From assembly GCA_023228025.1 (NCBI GenBank), contig JALOCD010000005.1, forward strand, positions 1-64,000: a stretch of DNA of 64,000 nucleotides, in the 5' to 3' direction. Below are positions 54,506-64,000 of this stretch, piece by piece. Source of the stretch: Prolixibacteraceae bacterium. GTDB taxonomy: Bacteria > Bacteroidota > Bacteroidia > Bacteroidales > Prolixibacteraceae. Made by a program: the position numbers and the translations under genes. Numbering within the stretch: the stretch's first letter is position 1; each line of letters opens with the position of its first letter. The notes beneath the pieces were generated by a model. It searched no databases. It was not told where the DNA came from and was given only the letters and a program-made list of their open reading frames with translations.

Positions 54506-57500
54506 TTTTTGATGCGCTCCCCTGGATGGCGGGGGTGGCAGTAATCGATTCAACGACACTTACAGAATTGTTTATGGAAACAACCCCCCAGGTCACTGAA
54601 ATACTATTTGTACTAGCGCCTGAATTGATAACGCCATTCCCTGACAGCGACCAGGCATAACTATGCCCACTCACCAGTGGTGTTGAATAGGTTTCGGTGG
54701 CGCCTGTACAAACTTTTTGATTTCCGGTAATTACGGGAGTTGGGGTTGTACTGGTCGTTACGGAGATACTGTTGGTGGATTGACAGCCGGCAGATGTTGT
54801 TTTTGTTAAGCCAATGGTATAGGGACCAGGCGTATTGGTACCCCAGGTGACCGTGTAAGTAGAGGTGTTTCCGGTAAGAGGTGTTCCATTGGAACTCAAA
54901 GTCCAAGCGTAAGTGTTGGCATCGGTTGGAGTGGTATATGCGACAACTTCATTGATGCCCACCTGTGTCCTTCCGGTTATGGTGTTATCCGGCATTGGAT
55001 GTACAGTAATAACAGCAGTTGTCGTATAATCACCAATTCCGGCCACCCCGTTAAAATCGTTTACATTGGTTATATGAAAATTGAAATTGGTATCCGTCGT
55101 GATTGGTTGGGTAATCCCTTGTGACCCGGAAGTAAGTACAATTGAAACAGGTGATGAAGCAATGTTGTTTAATGTTGTCGTAACGGAGCCGAGCTGATAT
55201 GTTAACGACCAGGGCGCTGTTCCTGTAAGTGCAACTGTAACAGTAGTAGATGCAACATTGTCATTGCAAATGGCAGCTGTCAGCGGGCTTGTGATTGTCG
55301 CTGTAGGCAATGGCAAACTTCCTCCACCAATGGTGAGGTAATGAAGATCGGTCCCATCGGCCAAAGCGATGGCAGCGTCAGTGGTCACAAGTCCGGCATC
55401 AGGTCCATTGTCGGTTACCACATTTCCCCGGTTTTCCCACCTTGAGTTTGATGGAACCCACTCGACTACCCTTATTTTACTTCTGTCAGAAGGTGTAGAT
55501 AGATGATATCCGCTGTTGGCATCCCATCGAAGGGTGGCATTTGCACTTCCTGAACCAACTCCCCGGACCCGCCAGTATTCATTGTTACTTACGCTGGCCA
55601 CAGGCGTCAACATATTGGTAATTGTCAGAGAGGGTGAGTTGGAATTAGGGCTGTTGTTAAAATATTCGGCCTCCCATACACCCGCAGTAACCACTCCGGA
55701 CAGATAAACCTGACCATACCTTGGTGATGGACTACTCTTTCCTAGCGGGAAGGTGAAGAAGGAGCCGTTGCTGATCTGTTTCCGCAGGGGACCGTTGATG
55801 TAAGAGCTTACCGAACCACCGCTTACCGCTGAGGTGCTGGCATTGGTAAGTGTCAGCGTGTTGGTTGCGTTGGTCGTAATTGCGCCGCTTGTAAGTGTAA
55901 GGTTATTTGCTATTAGGGCATTACCTCCTCCGGTAATAGTCACACCAGCAGGATTTGAAATGGCGAAGTCATAAAAGTTTTCGGTGATAGCCCCGGAGGA
56001 GATCGTCATGGTTTGGGCAGTACCTCCTTCAAAACTCACAAACCCGGTTCCTGGTATGAAACCGCCAGTCGATGGAGAGACATTAAAATCTGTCCAGTTA
56101 TTCAAGATGTGAAGTGGCATGTTATGAAGTGTAGCGCTTAATTTAGCCCCATTGTTAATCGTCAGATTACCAAGGATTTTAGTAACATCTGCACTCATGT
56201 ACTTAATTCCGGGACCGGTAAGGATCAGGTTCTGATATGGTTTTGCAAGGTTTCCGGGTTTCAAAGGCATTTGCGCATCGATTGAACCATATAGTTCTAC
56301 CGTTGTACCGGTGGATGCCATAAAACGGTCATAATTGCCACCAGGGAAAACGAACATTCCGCCCGTTGAGTTTTCAATCATCATCTTTCCGGTACCCGCA
56401 TGGGTCGTATCGGTAATTGATCCCAAACTGTGGTTGATACTCTGTTTCAGGTCAAATGTACCCTGGATATCCACGGAAGCAGCGGAGGCACTGTTGATGT
56501 TCATGGTAACAGTGTGTCCGGGTTGAATGAAAACAGGATTTCCCAAAGGGTAACAGTTACAAGTTGGGTTGGTAGGTGCATCCTCAGCCCAAATGGCCGT
56601 ATTGTTCCAATTGCCACTTGCAATCGTGTACAACGTATGAACAAGGCCAAAGTTTGCTATCTCACCTGCGGTGTATTCACCTGTAAACAGATCATTTACA
56701 GTGATGGTGTGGTTGGTTGCATTGATAGACCCAGATGAATATTGAACCCATAAGGAGCTGCTAAAACGTGCGCTGATATAATTAATCTCTGTTCCGGTAA
56801 CCTCTGCGGTACCATATTGGTAAACCTGGGTGACTGCGCTAACACCGGAGAGACCCGTTACGGTCGTTTTCCAATAATAATTCAATTGGTCAGTTGTTGG
56901 GGTAAAGTCGCTGGGATGTGCTGTATTTACGGGGACTACTGTAATGGATCCAGCGTTGGCAGAGGTAAAAGTAAAGGTAACCGGTCTATATTTTCCGGTA
57001 GAGCCAATCGGAAAAACAAAATTGGTTGCAGATCCTGAAAAATATTTTTGCACTCCCTTGTCACTGTTGGCGCCATTTAATTTGATCATTCGGTTAATAT
57101 CATAGGTGCCGCCAAAAGAAGAGTTTATATCCATAACAAGCAGATAGTCATTGATGTAAAGCAAGCCTGAGGTAAGCGTTAACTGCCCTGTAATCCATGA
57201 ATCCCCAATTATATCCGCCCCATTCGCATTGTTGAGTGTTATATTTCCGAATTTACCGCTTCCTGAGGTGGTGATGGTTTGTTTGGCGCTGTTTGCCAAC
57301 AGGATACCACCGGAGGAGGATGAACTTGAATGGATGGCAGAGTTAGAGATATCACCCATGGCGGTGATGGTGTTTGCGGCATCAGCCAGAGTGCCGGAGG
57401 TAATGGTCAAATTGGTATTGACCCTGATGTTGCTGGATGAACCAAGCGTGATGGATGGGGTTGAGGTCAATGAACCGATTACCAGATTGGCAAAATTAGT

Positions 57501-60500
57501 AAGGTTGGAACCTGTTCCTGTGATATTACCAGTACCGGTAAAGGTCGTGGTTTGGGTGCTGGAAGCTGCAACGCTGGCCTGATAACCTCCAGCATTGGTC
57601 CCGGTAGTAGAGGTTGTGTTGTTGTTGATAAGACTTCCCCCAATCGTCACACTCAAATCGTTGGCTTTAAAAATAGAGCCTGTACCGTTAATCGTCAGGT
57701 TGTGCAGAATAGAAATTGAATTGACAGAAAGGCTTGCGGTTTTGTTGTTGGTGGTACCATCAACGGTTAGGTTCCACAATGGGGCAACAGCGTTTAATTT
57801 GAAGGTTTGGGCGGCCGCAGTTGAGCTATTTCCAATGGTTACCGTATGCCCTCCGGTGCTCCCGTTTACAGTATAGCTCCCTGGTTCCAGGTAGAAGTCC
57901 GCATAGCTGCTGCCCGCCTTAACAATGATAAGGTTACCTCCTGTTACATTGAACTGACTTCCCGTATTCAACACCTCAAACATACTCCGGGTGGCATCGA
58001 AACTATTTCCTTTGACCGTCACAGTTCCGCCTGATTGGTTGTAGATCAATGATCCAAGGGTATTGGCGAGATTTCTTCTTACCTGTCCATCAACATTGAG
58101 CGATCCGCCCGAAATATAAATTTCAGGAGCCCCTGAAGCGGCATATTCGATGTCGTTGTTCGACCCTCCGTTGTTGCCAATGTTCGCTATACCGGCATTC
58201 AATATCTCCAATTTGCCCAATAGTAGCAAATCGGATGCATTGTTGTTGGCAGCCCCAATATTCATCGTACCCAGATTAGCAGACAAGCAACCAGTGGAAG
58301 GAATGGTAAAGGCGTTGGTGGTCGACAAAGTCAGGGTAACATTTGAATTGGATAACCGGAAAGTACCATTGGTGAGGGTCATGGCTGTTGCCAGCGTGCT
58401 ATTTAAAGTCATCGCGTTGACGGTAGCCTCCAAAATTGAAGTACGGTCAGTTCCTTTGTTGATTGTTAAGGCATTAAAATCTGTACGGGTTGCGGTAGTC
58501 CCACCGATCTGCTTATTTGCGGCGCCGGTAAAGGTTACATTACAGATTTGGGAAGCGCCGGCAATCATGTCGAATATTCCGTTGTTGGTAAGGCTTCCTT
58601 GCATGGAGAGCGTATTGGTCGCGGCCAAATTGGCCGCAACATCGAAAATCGCGCCACTGGCGACGGTCACGTCGCCAGCTACCGACACATTTTGTGCAGT
58701 ACTTCCTCCATTTGTAAACTGGAGGTTTCCGTTGTTAACATTGAGGTTTCCGTTGATGGTTATGTTCCGGGTAGTGTTTTGGATGTTCAACAGCGCAAGA
58801 CCACTTACACTTGATCCGGAAACATTGATATTCATATCTTGGTATATCTGCAAATCGGTATTGGGCATTGTGATGTTTTTTCCGGTAGCAGGAGATAGTA
58901 TCAGGTTGTAATAAGAGGCAATGTTTGTAGGATTGCTGCCGACCAAATAGGTGGTTGGCATGGTGAAAGCAACACCAATATTCCCAGGGGCGGTTTCAGT
59001 GTAGTATTCAACGGTTCCACCGGAAGCGCCAAGGAAATTGCCAAAATCCCCGGAAGGGAAGACGGCGGTTGCTGTCGACGAACTTACGCGCAACTTACCT
59101 GTGCCAGTAACAGAGCCAAATACATGACCGGTTGTGGTATTGACATCGAGCGTTGAGCCGGTATTGATCTGCAAGCTGCTAACAATTTTCGTGTTGGCAG
59201 ATATGGTGACCACATGGTTGTTGCTCCCTCCATCGCCAATCACAACCAGATCACTTGCAGTGGGTAAGGATGTGACAGCTGCACCGGTGTGGCTAATATT
59301 AGACCAAGTGGAAAGACTACCCCAATCACCATTAGCAATGCTGTAATAAACCTTGACAGTCCCGAAAGCAAGTGTTTCACCCGCAGTATACTCCCCGTCA
59401 AGGTATTGTATTGCCGGGAAATAGATGTTTTTTCCTATGATATCAACTTGCAGGGCATCTCCTTTGACCCAGGCGAATGGACGGTAAACACCTGTAATAT
59501 AGGTATTGTCATTGCCAACAACATCGCCTGCAATATAATGATAAGTGTGGGAAACTGATCCTGGTTGGATTCCTGTTATTGAACTGGAAGTTACTTTCCA
59601 GTAATATGTTAAGGAATTTTTAGTTGGATCAGCGGAAGGATGCACAAATGCAATGGGTTTTGCAGTCACATCGCCCCAGTGAGTTGGCGCCTGCGAAATA
59701 TCGATTGTGGCTGGATGGTAAGTAGTTGAACCAAAAGGATATAAGAAAGATCCGATGGCGCTAAATGTTTTGGTTATACCACCATCACTTTGATTCCCGG
59801 CACTCTTTATCATCTTTGTATCGCCAAATGTGGTTGGTGTGGCTGTGCCGGTTAAGGCATCATAAATAGCGCTGGTGGCAGAAAATTTAAGATTGAAGCT
59901 GGCGATATCCAAGATGCCATTTACCAGTCTTAAATTGCCGTTTATAGTCTGATTGAAAGTAAATGAGGCAGTTCCAGTTGTTTTGTTTATACCTAAATTG
60001 CCAAAGATACCTGTTCCCGAACCGCCGATGGTTTGGGCCAATGTCCCGTTCAATAGGATGCTTCCATTTGCCTGGCTGTTATGGGTACCTGAATTGATAA
60101 TGTTCCCATCAGCATAGATGGTAAAGCCCTGGTCATTTAAACTACATCCATTGTTGATTGTCAGCAGTCCCCTCACAGTAAGGTTATTGGTAATGTTGGT
60201 GTTGCTGGCATTTGAAAGTGTGAAGTTATTCAGACCGCTTGTGATGCTTCCTGTATTGGTAAAGGTTTGTACCCCGGACCCGTTGAAGGTGGTTGTATTG
60301 GCACCCGGTGTATAGGTTGCTGCTGATGCTAAACTGAAATTATGATCAACTTCCAGCCCGATAGTATTTGTATTCATGTCCAGGGTGGCTCCATTCCCAA
60401 TAGAAAGATCATTTAAAACAGTCAGGGTTGATCCAGGAGTGGCCATTTGTAAGGTCACATTACCTGAACCCGTCCTATTCGTGATATTCATGTTGTAGAA

Positions 60501-63500
60501 AGGAACGGTCGTGTTACCGGTATAAACTGTTGCCGAAGAAGGGACATTTACATTGATTGTTCCTCCTGTTACCGTATATTTTCCAGGTAGTACCTGAATG
60601 TTAAAGAGTCGGAAATCGGTAGTGGCATTAACAAACGCATTGTCTGTAAAGTTGATACTACCTCCACTCATATTAAATACAGTGTTGGGATTATCCAATG
60701 ATAAAACGGCTCCAGCATGGTTTTCTCCCTGCAATCTGAAGTTGGCTGTACCACCAGTCTGTGTATAACTGATCAGGTTGGTTGCACCTGTGTTGTTCCA
60801 TACCTGACTGACATCCAGGGTACCCGTTCCTTCAATATTGATTTCCGGTGTGCTGAGATCTCCTAAAACAATACCCGCTGCATCGCCTGTAGAGAATTGA
60901 CCGGCACTGACGCGCAACCTGCCATAGAAGGTAGCAGCCTGATAGCCAGTACCATTAAGCCCCGTGACTGTTGTAGAGACATTGGCCCCATTCACCCACA
61001 AAAAGGCAGATGGATTAAGCAGAAAGTCCTGTCCCCCCTCAGAGATTGAAGGTACATTGATATTGGAATTCAATTTCAATGTACCATAATGGAGGAACAG
61101 TGCTTTGTAATAATAGCCGTATCCTGCAAAGTTGTTGTTTCCCTGGTTGTTGGGACCGAATAGGGTAAAATTGGCCATATTGGAAGAATTTACCTCCAGG
61201 GAGTAGGTTTGGTCGGATCCTTTTTCAACAATAAACCTGAAAAAGTCGGTCGTTCCGTTGCAAGTTACCGTATTGTTTGTGGCGCCTGCAAAGGTCACCT
61301 GAACATCGCCGTAATTGGTGCCACCAAAAGCTGTCGTTGTGAGGAGATAATAGGCATTATCAAATGGGGCGGGCAATCCTGTAAAACGTACCGAACCATT
61401 GTTGGTGAAATTTCCGTAAAGGGTTAAACTATGGACCGGATTAACCAATGATGCGTTCACATCCGATGAGGCCAGTGTATGGGCTGTCGCAAAATTATTT
61501 ACCCCGATTGTACAACCGGTTGAAACAGAAAAATTGCCTGCAACTGTCATGTTGATCAAATTGTCTGAAGGAGTTGGATTTCCAAAATTGAAGGTAAGGT
61601 TACCAGCTCCATATTTATTCAGGTCAAAGGTTCCGTTTACTGTATAACTGATGTTGTTGCTTGCATTGTCCAAATAAGTAGTATAGGCTGATGCGGTATA
61701 GTTTGATACGATCAATTTGTTGTAGGTAAGCTGTGTGTTGCTGATGCCTTGACTGTTCAGATTGTAATATTCTACTGTTCCTCCGGTTGCCGCAACAAAC
61801 CCGGTATAGCTCCCTCCCGGAAAATTACCTGACGCAAGTTTCAAGATACCTTCACCGGTTACAGTTCCAAAGTTGTGGGTTGTAGTAGTTTGCAGGTCTA
61901 GCGTGCCTCCCAGTCGGATTTCCAGGGAGGTAACAGACTTTCCATTTTCGTTGACTGAGATGGTTCGACCGTTAAGGATAATCACATGATCGGTAGAGGC
62001 TGGAATGCCGCCATTTACCCAGAAGGATCCTGAAGGGTCTGTCGTCCAGGTGTTCGCTGTATTCCAATCGCCGGATTGATAAGAGTAAAAAGTTGTATTT
62101 AAGACAGTGACCGTTGTGCTCAAACAACTGGAGTTAACGAGACCGCTTTCCCATCTTGCATAATAGGTAGTAGTAATTGCCGGTTTGCTGATCACCAGAG
62201 GACTGCCTGTTCCAATAGAGGTTCCGGAACCACATCCTCCAGCATACCAGGTAAGTGTGGCCCCGCTTCCGCCTCCACCACTGGCCGCTAAACTAATGGT
62301 GCCTGTATCTCCGAAGTTGATAGAACCTGGTGTCGCGGAAATGGCAGTCGGAGCCCCCGGATTGATGGTAGCAATTGTCGCGGAACCAGTCTTGGTTGAA
62401 CCTGTTACAACGAATGTAAGTGAAGTACCGGAGACCGTTGGCGTTACGCTAACCCCTGAAAGCACACCAGCTGTAAAAGTGGTTGAAGTACCAGTGATAC
62501 CTGCAGTTCCACTATATGCGACAGTAGAGACGAAACTGGTTGCCGTATTGTTGTAGATATCCTGGGCAGTCAGGGTGATACCGGTTATGGCTGTTCCTAC
62601 AGCCTGGGGAGAGGTAATGGTAGATATTGCAAAATGGTCTAAAGCACTTGCGTTCACATCAAAAGTGCTTGTGCCGGTTTTTGTTGCTCCGGTGACTATA
62701 AAAGTCATATTGGTTCCAGCCACAGTAGGTGTTACGCTAACGCCGGAGAGCACACCTGCGGTAAAAGCGGCTGAAGTACCAGTGATTCCAGTTGTGCCAC
62801 TATATGCGACAGTAGAGACGAAACTGGATACTGTGTTGTTGTTGATATCTTTAGCAGTCAGGGTGATTCCTGTAATGGCAATTCCCGCATTCTGAGGAGA
62901 GTTAATGGTTGAAATTGCGAAGTGGTCCAATGCCCCCGGATTGATGGTAGCGATTGTCGCTGTGCCCGTCATGGTTGATCCTGTTACAACGAATGTAAGT
63001 GCAGTGCCGGAAACTGTTGGCGTTACACTAACCCCGGAGAGCACACCAGCTGTGAAAGTGGCCGAAGTACCTGTAATACCAGCTGTTCCACTATAAACAA
63101 CCGTGGCGACAAAACTGGTTACCGTATTGTTGTTGACATCCTGGGCCGTCAGGGTGATTCCGGAAATGGCAGTACCGGCAGTCTGAGGAGAGGATATGGT
63201 CGAAATTGCAAAGTGGTCGAGGGGTCCTGGCACAACAGTTTGGTCGCCTCCGGCAGTTGTTGATCCTGATTTTGTAGCGAGCGTGAACGTGAAATTACTG
63301 GTTGCCAAAGCGCTGAGGTTAATTGTATGTCCGGGTACAGCGCCTGGGGCAACATCGCCAGTAATGAAAATGTATCCAGTTGTTCCACTGGTTATTGACT
63401 GAGATACAAAGGCCGGGAATGTTTTAGCCCCTGCGGCTCCCGGCGTTGTTAAAGTACTTAACAGGGTAGCAGTTCCCGCATTAAATGTGCTTGTAGTTTG

Positions 63501-64000
63501 ATACCATGCTTTAAGATTGGTCATGTCAGCAGAAACATAACTGCCTGCGGTGGTACAGGTCATGCCGGTCAGTGTAGCGTTAGCAAGGGTGACGGCAAGG
63601 GCCGACTGATGTAAAACTACATTATTTGCTCCTCCGACAATATTTGTGGCGGTAACCTGAGTACCATTGTTGGACAATGCGACTGCAGGACGACGTGTGC
63701 CAATAGCGAAATAAGTTGATCCGGTATAAGAAATCGCTGCATCTGAAGTAATTGTTCCTCCCGCGATGCTATTTCCGCCACGGTCGGTATATGGACCGCT
63801 TTGAGCAGCTGTAGCGCTTGCCACTGCATTCGCACCGATTAATCCGCTTTCGGTCAGTCTGACTGTTGCACTGGTAAAGGTGCCACCCATTAATTGTGCG
63901 TACCAGTTCCTTGCGGCAACCGAAGATAAAGTCCCATCAACGGTACTAGCACCGGTACTGGACATTGTCACCCGTACTGCCGGAGAAGAACAAACAATGT
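54441..64000 (-). CDS. Giant modular surface adhesin, main part (5' end outside window)
   Basis: At least 3186 codons. The frame is open to the window edge (IVCSSPAVRVTMSS precedes the first possible start), so the N-terminus is missing. The sequence is low in charge and rich in T, S, G, N and V. Order: a beta-rich N-terminal region; three near-identical Ig-like repeats (63230-62350); then three supermodules, each opening with a sGdWn...W motif (near 62080, 59330 and 56620) and continuing with beta-helix-like runs (GNLTINNGAKL). The first two close with FPxGS...YRP and GEYTAGE..FG. PKD-like domains (YTVTWGTNTPGPYTIGLTKT) precede the frameshift. It is a surface protein, probably an adhesin or filament, exported by T9SS through the C-terminal part. 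DUF4402 and usher-like genes follow in the same operon. Confidence 0.8.
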   Translation of the reverse strand, partial: IVCSSPAVRVTMSSTGASTVDGTLSSVAARNWYAQLMGGTFTSATVRLTESGLIGANAVASATAAQSGPYTDRGGNSIAGGTITSDAAISYTGSTYFAIGTRRPAVALSNNGTQVTATNIVGGANNVVLHQSALAVTLANATLTGMTCTTAGSYVSADMTNLKAWYQTTSTFNAGTATLLSTLTTPGAAGAKTFPAFVSQSITSGTTGYIFITGDVAPGAVPGHTINLSALATSNFTFTLATKSGSTTAGGDQTVVPGPLDHFAISTISSPQTAGTAISGITLTAQDVNNNTVTSFVATVVYSGTAGITGTSATFTAGVLSGVSVTPTVSGTALTFVVTGSTMTGTATIATINPGALDHFAISTINSPQNAGIAITGITLTAKDINNNTVSSFVSTVAYSGTTGITGTSAAFTAGVLSGVSVTPTVAGTNMTFIVTGATKTGTSTFDVNASALDHFAISTITSPQAVGTAITGITLTAQDIYNNTATSFVSTVAYSGTAGITGTSTTFTAGVLSGVSVTPTVSGTSLTFVVTGSTKTGSATIATINPGAPTAISATPGSINFGDTGTISLAASGGGGSGATLTWYAGGCGSGTSIGTGSPLVISKPAITTTYYARWESGLVNSSCLSTTVTVLNTTFYSYQSGDWNTANTWTTDPSGSFWVNGGIPASTDHVIILNGRTISVNENGKSVTSLEIRLGGTLDLQTTTTHNFGTVTGEGILKLASGNFPGGSYTGFVAATGGTVEYYNLNSQGISNTQLTYNKLIVSNYTASAYTTYLDNASNNISYTVNGTFDLNKYGAGNLTFNFGNPTPSDNLINMTVAGNFSVSTGCTIGVNNFATAHTLASSDVNASLVNPVHSLTLYGNFTNNGSVRFTGLPAPFDNAYYLLTTTAFGGTNYGDVQVTFAGATNNTVTCNGTTDFFRFIVEKGSDQTYSLEVNSSNMANFTLFGPNNQGNNNFAGYGYYYKALFLHYGTLKLNSNINVPSISEGGQDFLLNPSAFLWVNGANVSTTVTGLNGTGYQAATFYGRLRVSAGQFSTGDAAGIVLGDLSTPEINIEGTGTLDVSQVWNNTGATNLISYTQTGGTANFRLQGENHAGAVLSLDNPNTVFNMSGGSINFTDNAFVNATTDFRLFNIQVLPGKYTVTGGTINVNVPSSATVYTGNTTVPFYNMNITNRTGSGNVTLQMATPGSTLTVLNDLSIGNGATLDMNTNTIGLEVDHNFSLASAATYTPGANTTTFNGSGVQTFTNTGSITSGLNNFTLSNASNTNITNNLTVRGLLTINNGCSLNDQGFTIYADGNIINSGTHNSQANGSILLNGTLAQTIGGSGTGIFGNLGINKTTGTASFTFNQTINGNLRLVNGILDIASFNLKFSATSAIYDALTGTATPTTFGDTKMIKSAGNQSDGGITKTFSAIGSFLYPFGSTTYHPATIDISQAPTHWGDVTAKPIAFVHPSADPTKNSLTYYWKVTSSSITGIQPGSVSHTYHYIAGDVVGNDNTYITGVYRPFAWVKGDALQVDIIGKNIYFPAIQYLDGEYTAGETLAFGTVKVYYSIANGDWGSLSTWSNISHTGAAVTSLPTASDLVVIGDGGSNNHVVTISANTKIVSSLQINTGSTLDVNTTTGHVFGSVTGTGKLRVSSSTATAVFPSGDFGNFLGASGGTVEYYTETAPGNIGVAFTMPTTYLVGSNPTNIASYYNLILSPATGKNITMPNTDLQIYQDMNINVSGSSVSGLALLNIQNTTRNITINGNLNVNNGNLQFTNGGSTAQNVSVAGDVTVASGAIFDVAANLAATNTLSMQGSLTNNGIFDMIAGASQICNVTFTGAANKQIGGTTATRTDFNALTINKGTDRTSILEATVNAMTLNSTLATAMTLTNGTFRLSNSNVTLTLSTTNAFTIPSTGCLSANLGTMNIGAANNNASDLLLLGKLEILNAGIANIGNNGGSNNDIEYAASGAPEIYISGGSLNVDGQVRRNLANTLGSLIYNQSGGTVTVKGNSFDATRSMFEVLNTGSQFNVTGGNLIIVKAGSSYADFYLEPGSYTVNGSTGGHTVTIGNSSTAAAQTFKLNAVAPLWNLTVDGTTNNKTASLSVNSISILHNLTINGTGSIFKANDLSVTIGGSLINNNTTSTTGTNAGGYQASVAASSTQTTTFTGTGNITGTGSNLTNFANLVIGSLTSTPSITLGSSSNIRVNTNLTITSGTLADAANTITAMGDISNSAIHSSSSSSGGILLANSAKQTITTSGSGKFGNITLNNANGADIIGDSWITGQLTLTSGLLYINDYLLVMDINSSFGGTYDINRMIKLNGANSDKGVQKYFSGSATNFVFPIGSTGKYRPVTFTFTSANAGSITVVPVNTAHPSDFTPTTDQLNYYWKTTVTGLSGVSAVTQVYQYGTAEVTGTEINYISARFSSSLWVQYSSGSINATNHTITVNDLFTGEYTAGEIANFGLVHTLYTIASGNWNNTAIWAEDAPTNPTCNCYPLGNPVFIQPGHTVTMNINSASAASVDIQGTFDLKQSINHSLGSITDTTHAGTGKMMIENSTGGMFVFPGGNYDRFMASTGTTVELYGSIDAQMPLKPGNLAKPYQNLILTGPGIKYMSADVTKILGNLTINNGAKLSATLHNMPLHILNNWTDFNVSPSTGGFIPGTGFVSFEGGTAQTMTISSGAITENFYDFAISNPAGVTITGGGNALIANNLTLTSGAITTNATNTLTLTNASTSAVSGGSVSSYINGPLRKQISNGSFFTFPLGKSSPSPRYGQVYLSGVVTAGVWEAEYFNNSPNSNSPSLTITNMLTPVASVSNNEYWRVRGVGSGSANATLRWDANSGYHLSTPSDRSKIRVVEWVPSNSRWENRGNVVTDNGPDAGLVTTDAAIALADGTDLHYLTIGGGSLPLPTATITSPLTAAICNDNVASTTVTVALTGTAPWSLTYQLGSVTTTLNNIASSPVSIVLTSGSQGITQPITTDTNFNFHITNVNDFNGVAGIGDYTTTAVITVHPMPDNTITGRTQVGINEVVAYTTPTDANTYAWTLSSNGTPLTGNTSTYTVTWGTNTPGPYTIGLTKTTSAGCQSTNSISVTTSTTPTPVITGNQKVCTGATETYSTPLVSGHSYAWSLSGNGVINSGASTNSISVTWGVVSINNSVSVVESITATPAIQGSASKTVILVYSLLIRQPSPDHLPFV
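54506..54510 (-). other. Frameshift site in the giant adhesin (A5 run)
   Basis: On the coding strand the sequence reads GCATCAAAAACTGTTATATTG. In the upstream frame this gives ASKTVILVYS and a stop at 54441. One extra A in the run would give ASKNCYIGVQPT and lead straight into the C-terminal part. A homopolymer indel, natural or from sequencing, is the simplest explanation. Confidence 0.75.
62350..63230 (-). repeat. Three tandem Ig-like repeats of about 288 bases in the adhesin
   Basis: Each unit of about 96 residues starts with LDHFAIST, contains ITGITLTAQD and YSGTAGITGTS-type strands, and ends with VSVTPTVSGT and a TIATINPGA linker. Unit starts lie near 63222, 62935 and 62647. DNA identity between copies is visibly high, so recombination can change their number. 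Confidence 0.9.

Noticed and set aside
58150..58911. 253-codon plus-strand ORF inside the adhesin gene
   Set aside because: It is antisense to a low-complexity T/S/V-rich gene, where few stops arise on the other strand. No signal, motif or spacing supports it. The same holds for the other plus-strand ORFs between 55516 and 63402.

Overview
The window comes from a member of the Bacteroidota, most likely a Bacteroidales/Marinilabiliales-type environmental bacterium. The evidence is a type IX secretion (T9SS) sorting domain on a giant adhesin, TAnnTTTG-type -7 promoter boxes with little Shine-Dalgarno signal, reg_prop/Y_Y_Y sensor kinases, DUF4402 and DUF2490 proteins, and a LytS/LytTR pair. No phage, integrase, IS element or CRISPR array was seen.

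Layout. (1) 1-178: tail of a histidine kinase. (2) 478-10883: the whole haem pathway from glutamyl-tRNA to protohaem on one strand (hemA, a hemC-hemD fusion, hemB, hemL, hemE, hemN, hemH, hemG). Several intergenic gaps hold large inverted repeats. A four-helix membrane protein of the 'cytochrome B' type follows, with its own promoter. (3) 11826-18796: a propeller sensor kinase, an RsmI-like methyltransferase, a PhnP-like metallo-hydrolase, asnA and a tRNA-Arg(TCT) between two terminators. (4) 19185-35249: a 16-kb signalling island. One arm (+) is copA overlapping, by ATGA, a histidine kinase whose N-terminus matches the plant/cyanobacterial ethylene-binding (copper-holding) domain; then an Rcp1-like single-domain response regulator and a REC-PAS-kinase. 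The convergent arm (-) is cheR followed by three large sensor/hybrid kinases. No DNA-binding output protein is present. (5) 35432-48634: an ABC-F ATPase, four REP-like hairpins, a GH2 enzyme, a lipoprotein with LytS/LytTR, a DUF2490 protein, a C69 dipeptidase pseudogene, a ChbG/YdjC deacetylase and a propeller/helical two-domain secreted protein. (6) 48765-64000 (-): an apparent operon of a giant modular T9SS adhesin (running off the window and broken by one frameshift), a DUF4402 pilin-like protein and an usher-like outer-membrane protein, with no periplasmic chaperone.

Most notable: the copA/ethylene-receptor-like coupling echoes the plant pair RAN1 (copper ATPase) and ETR1 (copper-dependent ethylene receptor). 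It suggests a bacterial copper-loading plus ethylene or copper sensing module. The adhesin/DUF4402/usher operon is the second candidate for an undescribed system. Family assignments rest on reading motifs by eye; no database search was run.
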